Shown here: one piece after another, positions 23,061 through 32,228 of the stretch | Position numbering within the stretch: the first letter of the stretch is position 1 | How the letters are laid out: every line of letters starts with the position of its first letter | Program-made: the position numbers and the translations under genes | The notes under the pieces: model-generated | Told to the model about the DNA's origin: nothing | What the model saw: only the letters and a program-made list of their open reading frames with translations | The model's database searches: none | Assembly: GCA_946482545.1 (NCBI GenBank) | Contig: CAMLRX010000041.1 | Coordinates: forward strand, 1 to 35,428 | DNA length: 35,428 nt | Origin: an uncultured Flavihumibacter sp. | GTDB lineage: Bacteria > Bacteroidota > Bacteroidia > Chitinophagales > Chitinophagaceae | Direction of reading: 5' to 3'

Positions 23061-23915
23061 ATGTCTAACGATCTATCTGCGGCAGGGGCCGCATCTCCAT
23101 CCATGCGTCAGTTTTCATTAGAGGGTAAAATAATATTGGTTACGGGCGCCACGGGCGTTTTGGGCGAAGCATTTGTACGGGCCATCGCCGAAGCCGGTGG
23201 AACGGTGGTATTGCTCGGCAGGAATGCCGCGGTGGCGAAGGAAAGAACGGACCTGCTGATTTCCCAGGGCATGAAAGCCGGCTATCATGTTTGTGATGTG
23301 TTGAACCAGGAAGCGCTGGAAGCGGTGGCCGAAAAAGTACTGTCCGAATATGGCGCCATTCACGGACTGGTGAACGGGGCAGGCGGCAACAAACCCGGCG
23401 CGGTGATCATGCCCGACCAGGACCTGTTCTCGCTGGATGTTCCTGCTTTGCAGGACGTATTCAACCTGAATCTTTTCGGGACGGTACTGCCTTCTATGGT
23501 GTTCGGAAAGCACATCGCCGCGGCAGGCGGAGGCAGTATCGTAAACATTTCGTCGATTGCGGCGCAGCAGGTGCTCACGCGGGTACTGGGCTATTCCCTG
23601 GCCAAAGGTGCCGTGGACAATTTCACCCGCTGGATGAGTGTGGAGCTTGCCTTGCGCAAATACAACAACACAAGGGTGAATGCCATCGCCCCGGGCTTCT
23701 TCCTGGCGGAACAGAACAGGAGATTGCTCCTGAACGACGATGGATCACTCACCCCGCGCGGACAAGCCGTTATTTCCAATACACCATACGGACGTTTCGG
23801 TAATCCGAATGAACTTACGGGTGCGTTGGTTTGGTTGCTGAGTGACGCTTCCGCCTTCGTAACCGGAGAAATCATCCGCGTGGATGGTGGCTTTGGTGCA
23901 TGGTCCGGCGTTTAA
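23061..23915 (+). CDS. uxuB: SDR-type D-mannonate oxidoreductase (fructuronate reductase)
   Basis: This short-chain dehydrogenase of 284 residues has TGATGVLGEA as nucleotide-binding loop, NGAGG, the catalytic serine in VNISSIAAQ and Tyr-x-x-x-Lys in YSLAKGA. The C-terminal VTGEIIRVDGGFGAWSG is usual. The substrate is inferred from context: it is followed by uxuA and uxaC, so it should reduce D-fructuronate to D-mannonate. An SDR enzyme in this step is known from the B. subtilis UxuB (YjmF) type, unlike the long-chain UxuB of E. coli. ATG 23061 is preferred over the upstream TTG at 23040. Confidence 0.87.
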   Translation: MSNDLSAAGAASPSMRQFSLEGKIILVTGATGVLGEAFVRAIAEAGGTVVLLGRNAAVAKERTDLLISQGMKAGYHVCDVLNQEALEAVAEKVLSEYGAIHGLVNGAGGNKPGAVIMPDQDLFSLDVPALQDVFNLNLFGTVLPSMVFGKHIAAAGGGSIVNISSIAAQQVLTRVLGYSLAKGAVDNFTRWMSVELALRKYNNTRVNAIAPGFFLAEQNRRLLLNDDGSLTPRGQAVISNTPYGRFGNPNELTGALVWLLSDASAFVTGEIIRVDGGFGAWSGV

Positions 23916-23983
23916 TTCAACCGGAATCCGTAAATTCCACTACTTCAAATCATCTTATTCATCCATAAATCACGACTTCCATT

Positions 23984-25150
23984 ATGAAATTTGCACAAAC
24001 CTGGCGCTGGTTCGGTCCCGGCGACCCCGTTTCTCTCCGCGATGTACGCCAGACAGGCGCCACTGGTATTGTTACCGCACTCCACCAGGTGCCACACGGT
24101 GAAGTATGGACCACCGAGGAGATCCGGAAAAGAAAAGAAATGATTGAAGCCGCAGGGCTTACATGGGATGTGGTGGAAAGTGTGACCATACATGAATCCA
24201 TCAAAACACATACCGGCGACTACAAAAAATACATCGGTTTCTACAAGGATTCCTTGCGCAACCTTGCTGCTGAAGGCATTAAAATCGTAACCTACAATTT
24301 TATGCCCGTGAACGACTGGACCCGCACCAACCTGGATTATCCCATGCCCGATGAATCGAAGGCGCTTTATTTTAACTGGGTGGACCTGGCCGTTTTTGAT
24401 ATTTATATCCTGAAAAGAGACAATGCTTCAGATAGCTATCCCGCTGATATCCTGAAAGAAGCCGAACAGCGCCACGCGTCTTATTCCAAAGAACAACTGG
24501 AAGAACTCGCGGGCATCGTGATGTTCGGTATTCCCGGCGAAAAGAAATCGACTGTAACGGAAATGCGTGAGAAACTGAAGGTGTACGACGGTTTCTCTCA
24601 TGCCGATTTGCGGGGGAACCTGAAATCATTCCTTTCCGAAATCGTGCCTGTGGCCGATGAACTGGGGATGCAACTCGCCATTCACCCCGATGATCCTCCG
24701 TTCGATATCCTGGGTTTGCCCCGTGTGGTGAACAAGCAGGCAGATTATGATTATATCCTTGGTGAAGTGCCAGGCGCCTCCAATGGCGTTTGCTTTTGTA
24801 CCGGTTCTTTGGGTGCCTCTCCGCAGAACGACCTGGTGGATATGGCCCGGAAAATAGGCGACAAAGTGCATTTCATTCACTTGCGTAATGTGAAGAAAGA
24901 CGCGCAGGGCAACTTTTTTGAAGATGACCACCTGGGCGGAGACGTAGACATGTACGCCGTGATGAAGGAACTGCTGAAAATTCAACAGGGTAAACCTGCG
25001 CCAATACCATTCCGTCCGGATCACGGCCACCAGATGATGGATGACCTCACGAAAGTGACGAATCCAGGTTATTCCGCCATCGGAAGAATGCGCGGACTTG
25101 CGGAACTCCGTGGACTGGAACTGGGTATTTGCCGGGAGAACGGCTGGTAA
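23984..25150 (+). CDS. uxuA: Mannonate dehydratase
   Basis: This enzyme dehydrates D-mannonate to 2-keto-3-deoxy-D-gluconate and needs Mn2+ or Fe2+. At 388 residues it has the usual length. Family landmarks are TWRWFGPGDPVSLRDVRQTG at the N-terminus, the VTYNFMPVNDWTRT segment, LAIHPDDPP, CFCTGSLGASP, HFIHLRNVK and FRPDHGHQMMDD, which supply the His and Asp metal ligands. It follows uxuB by 68 bases and precedes uxaC by 21, one transcription unit by appearance. Confidence 0.96.
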   Translation: MKFAQTWRWFGPGDPVSLRDVRQTGATGIVTALHQVPHGEVWTTEEIRKRKEMIEAAGLTWDVVESVTIHESIKTHTGDYKKYIGFYKDSLRNLAAEGIKIVTYNFMPVNDWTRTNLDYPMPDESKALYFNWVDLAVFDIYILKRDNASDSYPADILKEAEQRHASYSKEQLEELAGIVMFGIPGEKKSTVTEMREKLKVYDGFSHADLRGNLKSFLSEIVPVADELGMQLAIHPDDPPFDILGLPRVVNKQADYDYILGEVPGASNGVCFCTGSLGASPQNDLVDMARKIGDKVHFIHLRNVKKDAQGNFFEDDHLGGDVDMYAVMKELLKIQQGKPAPIPFRPDHGHQMMDDLTKVTNPGYSAIGRMRGLAELRGLELGICRENGW

Positions 25151-25171
25151 TTCACGCTAAAAATAACGAAC

Positions 25172-26593
25172 ATGCAAGCCACTGATATGGTGCAGGAAGG
25201 GAAACCTTTCCTGCATCCCGATTTTCTGCTGGAATCGAAATTAGCTTCCGAACTGTACCACGATGTGGCGGCGGATATGCCCATCATCGATTACCACAAC
25301 CATCTTTCGCCCGCTGATGTGGCCAACAACAGGCGCTTCGGGAACATGACGGAAATCTGGTTGCATGGCGACCACTATAAATGGCGGGCCATGCGTGCAA
25401 ATGGGATCAATGAGGCATTCATCACCGGTAAAAGTTCAGACCAGGAGAAGTTCAGGCACTGGGCCGCTACCGTGCCACGCACCCTTCGAAACCCGCTGTA
25501 CCATTGGTCGCACCTCGAATTGCTGAACCCTTTCGGTATAAATGAATTGCTCAATGCCGCCAATGCCGATGCGGTTTATAACCGTTGCAACGAAGTTTTG
25601 AAAGATTTTCCCGTTCAAACACTACTGGATCATTATAAAGTAAGCTGGTTGTGCACCACCGATCATCCGCTGGATGACCTGGCGTTTCACCAGAAGGCTG
25701 AAGCGGCAATACCCGGTAAAATGTTGCCCGGTTTTCGTCCCGATGCCCTGCTTGACTTTAGTACTCCATTAAAATTCACCGCTTCAAAAGAAGGGTTGGA
25801 AAAGGCAACGGGAAAGGATATCCGTAATCTGGCAGATTATATGGATGCTTTCCTGCAGCGAGTACAATATTTCCACGACAATGGCTGTCGCATCAGCGAC
25901 CATGGTTTCGGTGCCATGCCACAGTTGGCGAACGATGCGGCTGGTCTGGATAAAGCTTTCACGCAGTCGTATGAAGGAAAAACGATCAGTGCCGATCAGG
26001 CCGATCAGCTCCGTGGGTTGATCCTCCTGGAATTGTGCCGCAAATACCACCAATTGGGCTGGGTACAACAATTTCATGTAGGCGCCATCCGCAACAACAA
26101 TACACGTTTGGGCACATTATTGGGCGCTGATGCGGGAACGGATTCCATCCACGATCTGCCGCAGGCGGAGAGAATGTCCGCATTTCTCAACCAGCTCGAT
26201 ACTACTAATCAACTGGCGCGTACGGTAATCTATAACCTGAATCCCGCTGACAATGCGGTTTTCGCGACCATGGCCGGCAACTTCCAGGACGGCAGCATTC
26301 CCGGGAAAATACAATGGGGGGCAGCCTGGTGGTTCCTCGACCAGAAAGATGGTATGGAGGAGCAGTTCAAAGTATTGTCGAATATGGGACTGGCAAGCCG
26401 GTTCATCGGGATGCTCACCGATAGCAGAAGTTTTCTTTCCTTCTCCCGCCATGAATATTTCAGAAGAATACTCTGTAATTTATTGGCCGACGATGTGTTG
26501 AAAGGACTGATTCCTTCCGATAAGAAGATGCTGAAAGAACTGATCCGGGGAATCTGTTATGAAAATGCACGGGAATATTTTTCTAAAGATTAA
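25172..26593 (+). CDS. uxaC: Glucuronate isomerase
   Basis: UxaC isomerises D-glucuronate to D-fructuronate and D-galacturonate to D-tagaturonate. The 473-residue length matches. It is an amidohydrolase-superfamily barrel with DYHNHLSPADVANNRRFGNM near the N-terminus (His42 and His44 as metal ligands) and MTEIWLHGDHYKWRAMRANG, both strict family motifs. Later segments include CRISDHGFGAMP and QFHVGAIRNNN. Because no tagaturonate reductase or altronate dehydratase (uxaB/uxaA) is in the window, the operon as seen serves the glucuronate branch. Confidence 0.96.
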   Translation: MQATDMVQEGKPFLHPDFLLESKLASELYHDVAADMPIIDYHNHLSPADVANNRRFGNMTEIWLHGDHYKWRAMRANGINEAFITGKSSDQEKFRHWAATVPRTLRNPLYHWSHLELLNPFGINELLNAANADAVYNRCNEVLKDFPVQTLLDHYKVSWLCTTDHPLDDLAFHQKAEAAIPGKMLPGFRPDALLDFSTPLKFTASKEGLEKATGKDIRNLADYMDAFLQRVQYFHDNGCRISDHGFGAMPQLANDAAGLDKAFTQSYEGKTISADQADQLRGLILLELCRKYHQLGWVQQFHVGAIRNNNTRLGTLLGADAGTDSIHDLPQAERMSAFLNQLDTTNQLARTVIYNLNPADNAVFATMAGNFQDGSIPGKIQWGAAWWFLDQKDGMEEQFKVLSNMGLASRFIGMLTDSRSFLSFSRHEYFRRILCNLLADDVLKGLIPSDKKMLKELIRGICYENAREYFSKD

Positions 26594-26598
26594 TAAGG

Positions 26599-26614
26599 TT
26601 GGAAACGTTTTCAA
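26599..26614. promoter_or_regulatory. LacI-type operator upstream of kdgK
   Basis: TTGGAAACGTTTTCAA is a near-perfect palindrome about the central CG (one mismatched pair) and matches the TGAAAACGTTTTCA site before kduI. It lies just after the uxaC stop codon and 124 bases before the kdgK ATG. The AACGTT core with flanking A/T tracts is the usual form of a LacI/PurR-family operator. Confidence 0.7.
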
Positions 26615-26737
26615 TTCGTAACTTTCCAACCTTTACAGCAATTTCCGATTATAAAATTTAACTTTCAGTGTCTTTTACTGAGAAATTTTCAGACCGGAAT
26701 TGCCGGAATTTTACATTTATTGTTGAACGATCACGCT

Positions 26738-27739
26738 ATGCAACCAACTGTATTCTGCTTCGGAGAACCCATGCTCCGGATCATGCCCGATGCGCAAAGC
26801 AGCACAGCCACTATCTACAAAGGAGGCGCTGAACTGAATGTGGCCGCCGGATTGGCCCGCTGGAATTTTCCTGTTGAATATGTTTCTGCAATGCCCGATA
26901 ATGCGCTGGCCAACCAGTTTATTGGTCTGATGAACGGAAACGGTATCGCTACCACACACATGCTCCGAACCGGCGACCGCCTTGGCACCTACTACCTGAT
27001 GGGAGGAACCGACCTCCGCAACCAGGTGGTGTACGACCGTAAATATTCTTCCTTCGGCATGCTGAAAACAGGACAGTTCAACTGGAATGATATCCTCCAG
27101 GAAAATGGATGGCTGCACCTCACCACCATCAATCCTTCTTTGTCAGACGAACTGATGGAAGTTTGTATTGAACTCACCGAAGCCGCGCAGGCAAAGAACA
27201 TGCGCATCAGCATTGACCTTAATTTCAGGCCCGCGCTCTGGAAGAACCGGAATATACCGGTAGAGAAATTCAGGCAACTCGTGAAGCCGGTGCACCTGTT
27301 GTTCGGGAACATATGGTCGGCGGAACAACTGCTCGGAATCCCGGTAAAGGCGCAGATTCAGGCAGATAGCGGGATAGATGAAACAGTGGAAGCCGCGGCG
27401 CATTGCAGCGCTGAACTGGAAAAGATCATCCCTTCGCTGAAATACACGGCATTCAGTTTTCGTTTTACCGAACAACTCCCCGGTAAATACATGGCCACCA
27501 TTCATTCTGGTAGTGAATATGCTGTTTCGCAGATTCATTTTATTGAGGAGATCGTGGACAAAGTGGGCAGTGGCGACAGTTGCATGGCCGGGTTGATCGC
27601 CGGGTGCATCAGGGGCAACGAGTTGCAGGAGATCATTGATTTTGCAGCGGCAGCAGCCGTTTCCAAATTGGGACAGCCAGGCGACTGGAACCTGTGGTCT
27701 GCGGAACAAATTGAAAAACTTATTACTAAAGTCGTATAA
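26738..27739 (+). CDS. kdgK: 2-keto-3-deoxygluconate kinase (PfkB family)
   Basis: The 333-residue protein is a PfkB/ribokinase-type sugar kinase that should phosphorylate 2-keto-3-deoxygluconate to KDPG using ATP. GGAELNVAAGLARW near the N-terminus and KVGSGDSCMAGLIAGCIRG near the C-terminus (catalytic Asp280) are the two PfkB signatures. The substrate is inferred from its position two bases before kdgA. ATG 26738 is preferred to the upstream TTG at 26720. Confidence 0.92.
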   Translation: MQPTVFCFGEPMLRIMPDAQSSTATIYKGGAELNVAAGLARWNFPVEYVSAMPDNALANQFIGLMNGNGIATTHMLRTGDRLGTYYLMGGTDLRNQVVYDRKYSSFGMLKTGQFNWNDILQENGWLHLTTINPSLSDELMEVCIELTEAAQAKNMRISIDLNFRPALWKNRNIPVEKFRQLVKPVHLLFGNIWSAEQLLGIPVKAQIQADSGIDETVEAAAHCSAELEKIIPSLKYTAFSFRFTEQLPGKYMATIHSGSEYAVSQIHFIEEIVDKVGSGDSCMAGLIAGCIRGNELQEIIDFAAAAAVSKLGQPGDWNLWSAEQIEKLITKVV

Positions 27740-27741
27740 CC

Positions 27742-28347
27742 ATGAACGTTATTGAACAGATAGAAAAGGACCGGTTGGTGCCCGTATTTTTTGATGCCGA
27801 TCCCGCAAGGGCCACGGCTGTGCTGGAACAATGTTATGCCGCGGGCATCCGTTCTTTCGAGTTCACCAACAGGGGCGCCAATGCCGCTGAAGTATTTACC
27901 ATCCTGAAGCAGAAAGTAAAGGAATCGATGCCGGGAATGTTCCTTGGAATCGGTACGATCTGGAATGAGGAAGAAGCCGAACATTTCATTAACCTGGGCG
28001 CTGAATTCGTGGTTTCTCCCGTGGTGAACCCTGCCGTGGCCGATGCCTGCGCCCGCCACCATATTCCCTGGATGCCCGGTTGCATGACGCCTACCGAAGT
28101 ATACCAGGCCAAAGTTTCCGGCGCTTCCGTAGTGAAGATATTTCCGGGAGCCGTAATGGGGCCAGCATTCATCAAATCACTGAAAGCTGTTTTTCCCACC
28201 ATGAAATTCATGGTAACAGGAGGCGTAACCACAGAACACGATTCGTTGAAGAAATGGTTTGAAGCGGGTGTTACCGCTGTTGGTATCGGAAAAGAATTGT
28301 TGCAGAAAGAAGTGCGTGAAACCTTCGGGTTTATTCAATCCATATAA
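27742..28347 (+). CDS. kdgA: KDPG/KHG aldolase
   Basis: This class I aldolase splits 2-keto-3-deoxy-6-phosphogluconate into pyruvate and glyceraldehyde-3-phosphate. The 201-residue length is usual. Schiff-base Lys132 lies in SVVKIFPGAVMGP and the acid/base Glu40 in SFEFTNRG, both at the positions expected from E. coli Eda. It starts two bases after the kdgK stop and is followed after 11 bases by a LacI gene, so the three genes form one operon. Confidence 0.95.
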   Translation: MNVIEQIEKDRLVPVFFDADPARATAVLEQCYAAGIRSFEFTNRGANAAEVFTILKQKVKESMPGMFLGIGTIWNEEEAEHFINLGAEFVVSPVVNPAVADACARHHIPWMPGCMTPTEVYQAKVSGASVVKIFPGAVMGPAFIKSLKAVFPTMKFMVTGGVTTEHDSLKKWFEAGVTAVGIGKELLQKEVRETFGFIQSI

Positions 28348-28358
28348 AAAAGAACCGC

Positions 28359-29384
28359 TTGCCCAAACAACCCGATAGCACCATACTGGACATTGCCGCG
28401 TTGCTGAAACTTTCTCCTGCAACGATTTCCCGTGCACTGAACAACCATCCTTACGTAAAGGAACATACGAGAAAACTGGTTTTGGAAGCCGCTGAAAAAC
28501 TGGGGTACAGAAGGAATATCCTCGCTTCAGGCTTACGCAACAGGAAGACGAACACCATCGGAATGATTGTTCCCCGCATCTCCATGTTCTTCCATGCCGC
28601 GGTAATTACGGCGGTACAAACAGCGTTGTACAACCACGGATACCAATTGATCATCAGTCAATCCAACGACGATCCTGCACTGGAGAAAGAACTGCTGGAA
28701 ACCTTCCATGCCTCACGGGTGGAAGCCGTGCTGGTGGCCTGTTGCCTACAGACAACAGATTTCTCGGTTTTCGATAAACTCAGTAACAATGGTACGCCTG
28801 TTCTTTTTTACGACCGTGTTCCCGGAGCAGACGCAGCCGTAAATATGGTGCGGGGAGATGATGTGCGTGGCGGATACCTTGCGGGTAGCCACCTTTTGGA
28901 AACAGGATGTAAACGGATCGCGCACATCAGCGGACCCGTTTCCAGTAATTTATACCGGGATAGAAAAAAAGGATTCCTGCAAGCCATGGAACAGCATGGC
29001 GTTCCCGTTCGTGAAACATGGATATTCCACCACGACCTCACGTATGCCAACGCCAGAGCCACACTCGAAAAACTTTTCTCCGGTACCGAAGTGCCGGATG
29101 GTATTTTCACTGCCAATGATGTAACAGCACTGGCCGTGCTGGAATTCGCTAAGGAAAAAGGAATAACCGTACCAGGCGCGCTCAAGATCGTTGGCTATTC
29201 CAATGATCCGCGTTCCGCCATCGTTAGTCCTGCCATCACCACCATAGAACAGTTTCCCGAACAGGTGGGCGTGATGGCCGGGGAAACCTTACTGGAATTG
29301 TTAGACAAAAACACCGGGCATTACCAACAGCTTCATAAAGAAGTGATTACACCCGTTCAACTGATCCGCAGGATGAGCACCTAA
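28359..29384 (+). CDS. LacI-family transcriptional regulator (second), TTG start
   Basis: This 341-residue LacI regulator has its HTH (STILDIAALLKLSPATISRA) at the very N-terminus. The only start codon that keeps the HTH intact is TTG at 28359; the frame has no ATG before residue 70. The hinge (LGYRRNILASGLRNRKTNTIG) and sugar-binding domain follow. It ends kdgK-kdgA-lacI and stands 63 bases upstream of kduI, whose operator TGAAAACGTTTTCA lies just beyond its stop. It is the likely local repressor for the AACGTT sites. Confidence 0.92.
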   Translation: MPKQPDSTILDIAALLKLSPATISRALNNHPYVKEHTRKLVLEAAEKLGYRRNILASGLRNRKTNTIGMIVPRISMFFHAAVITAVQTALYNHGYQLIISQSNDDPALEKELLETFHASRVEAVLVACCLQTTDFSVFDKLSNNGTPVLFYDRVPGADAAVNMVRGDDVRGGYLAGSHLLETGCKRIAHISGPVSSNLYRDRKKGFLQAMEQHGVPVRETWIFHHDLTYANARATLEKLFSGTEVPDGIFTANDVTALAVLEFAKEKGITVPGALKIVGYSNDPRSAIVSPAITTIEQFPEQVGVMAGETLLELLDKNTGHYQQLHKEVITPVQLIRRMST

Positions 29385-29401
29385 TAAATGCAGTACTTTT
29401 C

Positions 29402-29415
29402 TGAAAACGTTTTCA
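29402..29415. promoter_or_regulatory. LacI-type operator upstream of kduI
   Basis: TGAAAACGTTTTCA is a perfect 14-base palindrome centred on CG, 31 bases before the kduI ATG, and so positioned to block transcription initiation. It matches the site before kdgK in 13 of 14 positions. Confidence 0.8.
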
Positions 29416-29446
29416 TATTTTTACCATCCTTTAAACTTACTAGAAT

Positions 29447-30283
29447 ATGAATTTTGAAAGCAGGTGGGCCATCGGGCCTTCAGAAGCAAAAAAAATGGAC
29501 ACGCAGGCGTTGAGAGCTAACTTTCACATGGGCGCTCTTTTCCAACCTGATCAGATCAATATTGTGTTGTCGCATTACGACCGCTTCATCACCGCAGGTA
29601 TTATGCCAGTAAAAGGAACCTTGAAACTGGAAGCGCCGGAAAACATCAAAGCGCCTTATTTTCTGGAAAGAAGGGAACTCGGTCTGATCAATGTAGGTGG
29701 AAAAGGAATAGTGACTGCAGATGGCACCACGTATGAGATTGGTTACAAAGAAGCGCTGTACCTGGGTAAAGGCATTCAGGATGTAACATTTGCTTCGGCC
29801 GCTGCCGATGCACCTGCGAAGTTTTATATGAATTCCACACCTGCGCACCAGAGTTATCCTTCCGCGCATATTACCCGCGAAAAAGCGGATATCGTGGAAC
29901 TCGGCGCGCCAGAAACTGCCAACCACCGTGTTATCAATAAAATGATTGTGAACAGTGTAATCCCCACCTGCCAGTTGCAGATTGGTATGACGGAACTGAA
30001 ATCAGGCAGTGTATGGAACACCATGCCCGCGCATACCCACGACCGTCGGATGGAAGTATATTTCTATTTTGAAGTACCGGAAAACCAGGCTGTATGTCAT
30101 TTTATGGGAGAACCCCAGGAAACAAGGCATATCTGGATGCAAAACGAAGAAGCGGTGATTTCTCCCAACTGGTCCATCCATTCCGGAGCGGGGACTTCCA
30201 ACTATACCTTCATCTGGGGTATGGCAGGGGAGAACCTTGATTATGGTGATATGGACCATTGCAAGATCACTGAACTCAGATAA
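29447..30283 (+). CDS. kduI: 5-keto-4-deoxyuronate isomerase
   Basis: KduI isomerises 5-keto-4-deoxyuronate, the open-chain product of unsaturated uronates from pectin or glycosaminoglycan lyases, to 2,5-diketo-3-deoxygluconate. The 278-residue cupin has the family's length. The zinc ligands His196, His198, Glu203 and His245 fall at the expected positions (MPAHTHDRRMEVYFYFEV and WSIHSGAG). It is first in kduI-DUF4861-kduD, with 12 and 2 bases between genes. Confidence 0.97.
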   Translation: MNFESRWAIGPSEAKKMDTQALRANFHMGALFQPDQINIVLSHYDRFITAGIMPVKGTLKLEAPENIKAPYFLERRELGLINVGGKGIVTADGTTYEIGYKEALYLGKGIQDVTFASAAADAPAKFYMNSTPAHQSYPSAHITREKADIVELGAPETANHRVINKMIVNSVIPTCQLQIGMTELKSGSVWNTMPAHTHDRRMEVYFYFEVPENQAVCHFMGEPQETRHIWMQNEEAVISPNWSIHSGAGTSNYTFIWGMAGENLDYGDMDHCKITELR

Positions 30284-30295
30284 ATACATGCATAT

Positions 30296-31423
30296 ATGAA
30301 AAAGATAACCTTATTTGGCGCGGCAAGCCTGTTGCTGGCAGCATGCGGTACAACCGGGCAAACGAAAATCAGCCTGTCCAATCCATCCGCCTTTGAAAGA
30401 AAAGCGGAAGTAGTGGAACTTCCCTGGGCATCCGTGCTTAAGAAGTATCCCGCATTGGATACCACGCAACTGAAAGTAACAGATGCCGGCTCAGGAAAAG
30501 AACTTGTTTATCAGATCGAATACAAAGGGGAGCAATCTCCTGTAAACCTGCTGGTGCAGGTGGATATCCCCGCTTCAGGTTCCACCACCATTGCATTGGA
30601 AAAAGGAAAACCCGCATCCGTAGCACCGTTAACTTATGGAAGATATGTGCCGGAACGCCTGGACGATTTCGCCTGGGAAAACAACCGCATCGCTTTCCGT
30701 ATGTATGGCAAAGCACTGGAATCCACACCCAAAGACAATGCTTATGGCGTGGATGTTTGGAGCAAACGTACACCCGCATTAATCATCAATAAATGGTACA
30801 AAACAGGTGACTACCACAAAGACAATGGAGATGGACTCGATTATTATAAAGTAGGACGCACATTGGGTGGGGGTGATATTGCGCCTTACACTGCAGACAG
30901 CATCTGGTTCCCACTGAATTACCGTACCTGGAAAGTACTGGACAATGGCCCGCTCCGCACTACATTCGAACTGGGCTACGAACCCTGGAACGTAAACGGG
31001 CGCACCGTTAAAGCTGTTAAAAGAATTTCACTGGATGCGGGCAGCAGCCTCAACAAAGCCGCTGTTACTTATGAGACTTCAGACAAAAATCCTTTGGATG
31101 TGATCACCGGCATCACCAAAAGACCGGAAGCAGGTGGAAACACTGTAACAGATGCAGCCATAGGATTAACCGCTTACGAAGAACCGGCGCATGGTGAAGA
31201 CGGGGTGATTTTCCTCGCTACCCTGGCCACTAAAAAAGCCGAAACAGCGGAGTTCAAACAGCACCTGGCCACTAAAATGCAGGCGGAGAGCGGCAAACCA
31301 ATCATTTATTACTTTGGCGCATCCTGGAACAAAGCGGGTTATTTCAGTTCCAATGAAGCCTGGGCCAACTATGTGCGCAATTTTTATCACCGGACACAAG
31401 AACCGATTCAAATCAAATTCTAA
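30296..31423 (+). CDS. DUF4861 lipoprotein
   Basis: This 375-residue lipoprotein has a lipobox LLLAAC (lipidated Cys17). The residues after the cysteine (GTTGQTK) lack the acidic cluster that sends Bacteroidota lipoproteins to the cell surface, so the periplasmic face is more likely. The mature part matches the DUF4861 pattern: GRYVPERLDDFAWENNRIAF, then YGVDVWSKRTP and a KTGDYHKDNGDGLDYYKVG segment. DUF4861 genes occur in pectin and uronate clusters; the function is not known to me. Tight spacing between kduI and kduD argues for a role in handling a uronate substrate outside the cytoplasm. Confidence 0.88.
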   Translation: MKKITLFGAASLLLAACGTTGQTKISLSNPSAFERKAEVVELPWASVLKKYPALDTTQLKVTDAGSGKELVYQIEYKGEQSPVNLLVQVDIPASGSTTIALEKGKPASVAPLTYGRYVPERLDDFAWENNRIAFRMYGKALESTPKDNAYGVDVWSKRTPALIINKWYKTGDYHKDNGDGLDYYKVGRTLGGGDIAPYTADSIWFPLNYRTWKVLDNGPLRTTFELGYEPWNVNGRTVKAVKRISLDAGSSLNKAAVTYETSDKNPLDVITGITKRPEAGGNTVTDAAIGLTAYEEPAHGEDGVIFLATLATKKAETAEFKQHLATKMQAESGKPIIYYFGASWNKAGYFSSNEAWANYVRNFYHRTQEPIQIKF

Positions 31424-31425
31424 TC

Positions 31426-32193
31426 ATGAGTGTACTGCAAACATTTGATCTTACCGGGAAAACAGCCCTGGTAACCGGCTGCAAACGCGGCATCGGAATG
31501 GCGATGGCCGTGGCTTTGGCCGAAGCGGGCGCTGATATCATAGGCGTATCCGCCACCCTGGAACTTTCAGGAAGCCAGGTGGAGAAAGAAGTCCTTGCAA
31601 CGGGCAGGAAATTCCACGCCTACCAGTGCAATTTCCAGGACAGGGCCGACCTGTACCGCTTCATTAAAGAAGTGCAGGAAGCCCATCATGTAGATATTCT
31701 GGTGAACAATGCGGGAACTATCCTCCGCAAGCCAGCCGCGGAACATCCCGATGAATACTGGGATGAAGTGATCGCCATCAACCAGACCGCTGCATTCATT
31801 CTCACCCGGGAATTCGGGGCGAAGATGGTGGAAAAGGGAAGTGGTAAAGTGGTCTTCACGGCATCGCTGCTCAGTTTCCAGGGCGGTATCACTGTGCCTG
31901 GTTATGCGGCCAGCAAAGGTGCCATCGCCTCCCTCACCAAAGCCTTCGCAAATGAGTGGGCAGGTAAAGGAGTGAATGTGAACGCCATAGCGCCTGGTTA
32001 TATTTCTACAGACAATACCGCTGCCCTCCGGGCCGATGAAAACAGAAGCAAATCTATCCTGGACCGCATCCCCGCCGGAAGATGGGGCGAACCTTCCGAT
32101 TTCAAGGGCCCCGTCGTTTTCCTCTGCTCTAATGCAGGCGCTTATGTACATGGCACCTTACTTACCGTTGATGGCGGATGGATGGGAAGATGA
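31426..32193 (+). CDS. kduD: 2-keto-3-deoxygluconate 5-dehydrogenase (SDR)
   Basis: KduD reduces 2,5-diketo-3-deoxygluconate to 2-keto-3-deoxygluconate with NAD(P)H, which then feeds KdgK. The 255-residue SDR shows TGCKRGIG (residues 17-24), NNAG at about 94-97, catalytic Ser147, Tyr160 and Lys164 (GYAASKGA). The N-terminal VLQTFDLTGKTALVTG and the ILDRIPAGRWGEPSDFKGPV region are typical of KduD rather than generic SDRs. It is followed by a good terminator at 32229. Confidence 0.93.
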   Translation: MSVLQTFDLTGKTALVTGCKRGIGMAMAVALAEAGADIIGVSATLELSGSQVEKEVLATGRKFHAYQCNFQDRADLYRFIKEVQEAHHVDILVNNAGTILRKPAAEHPDEYWDEVIAINQTAAFILTREFGAKMVEKGSGKVVFTASLLSFQGGITVPGYAASKGAIASLTKAFANEWAGKGVNVNAIAPGYISTDNTAALRADENRSKSILDRIPAGRWGEPSDFKGPVVFLCSNAGAYVHGTLLTVDGGWMGR

Positions 32194-32228
32194 ACTTTAA
32201 AGCTTAAAGACTTGTTAATAAATTCCTG

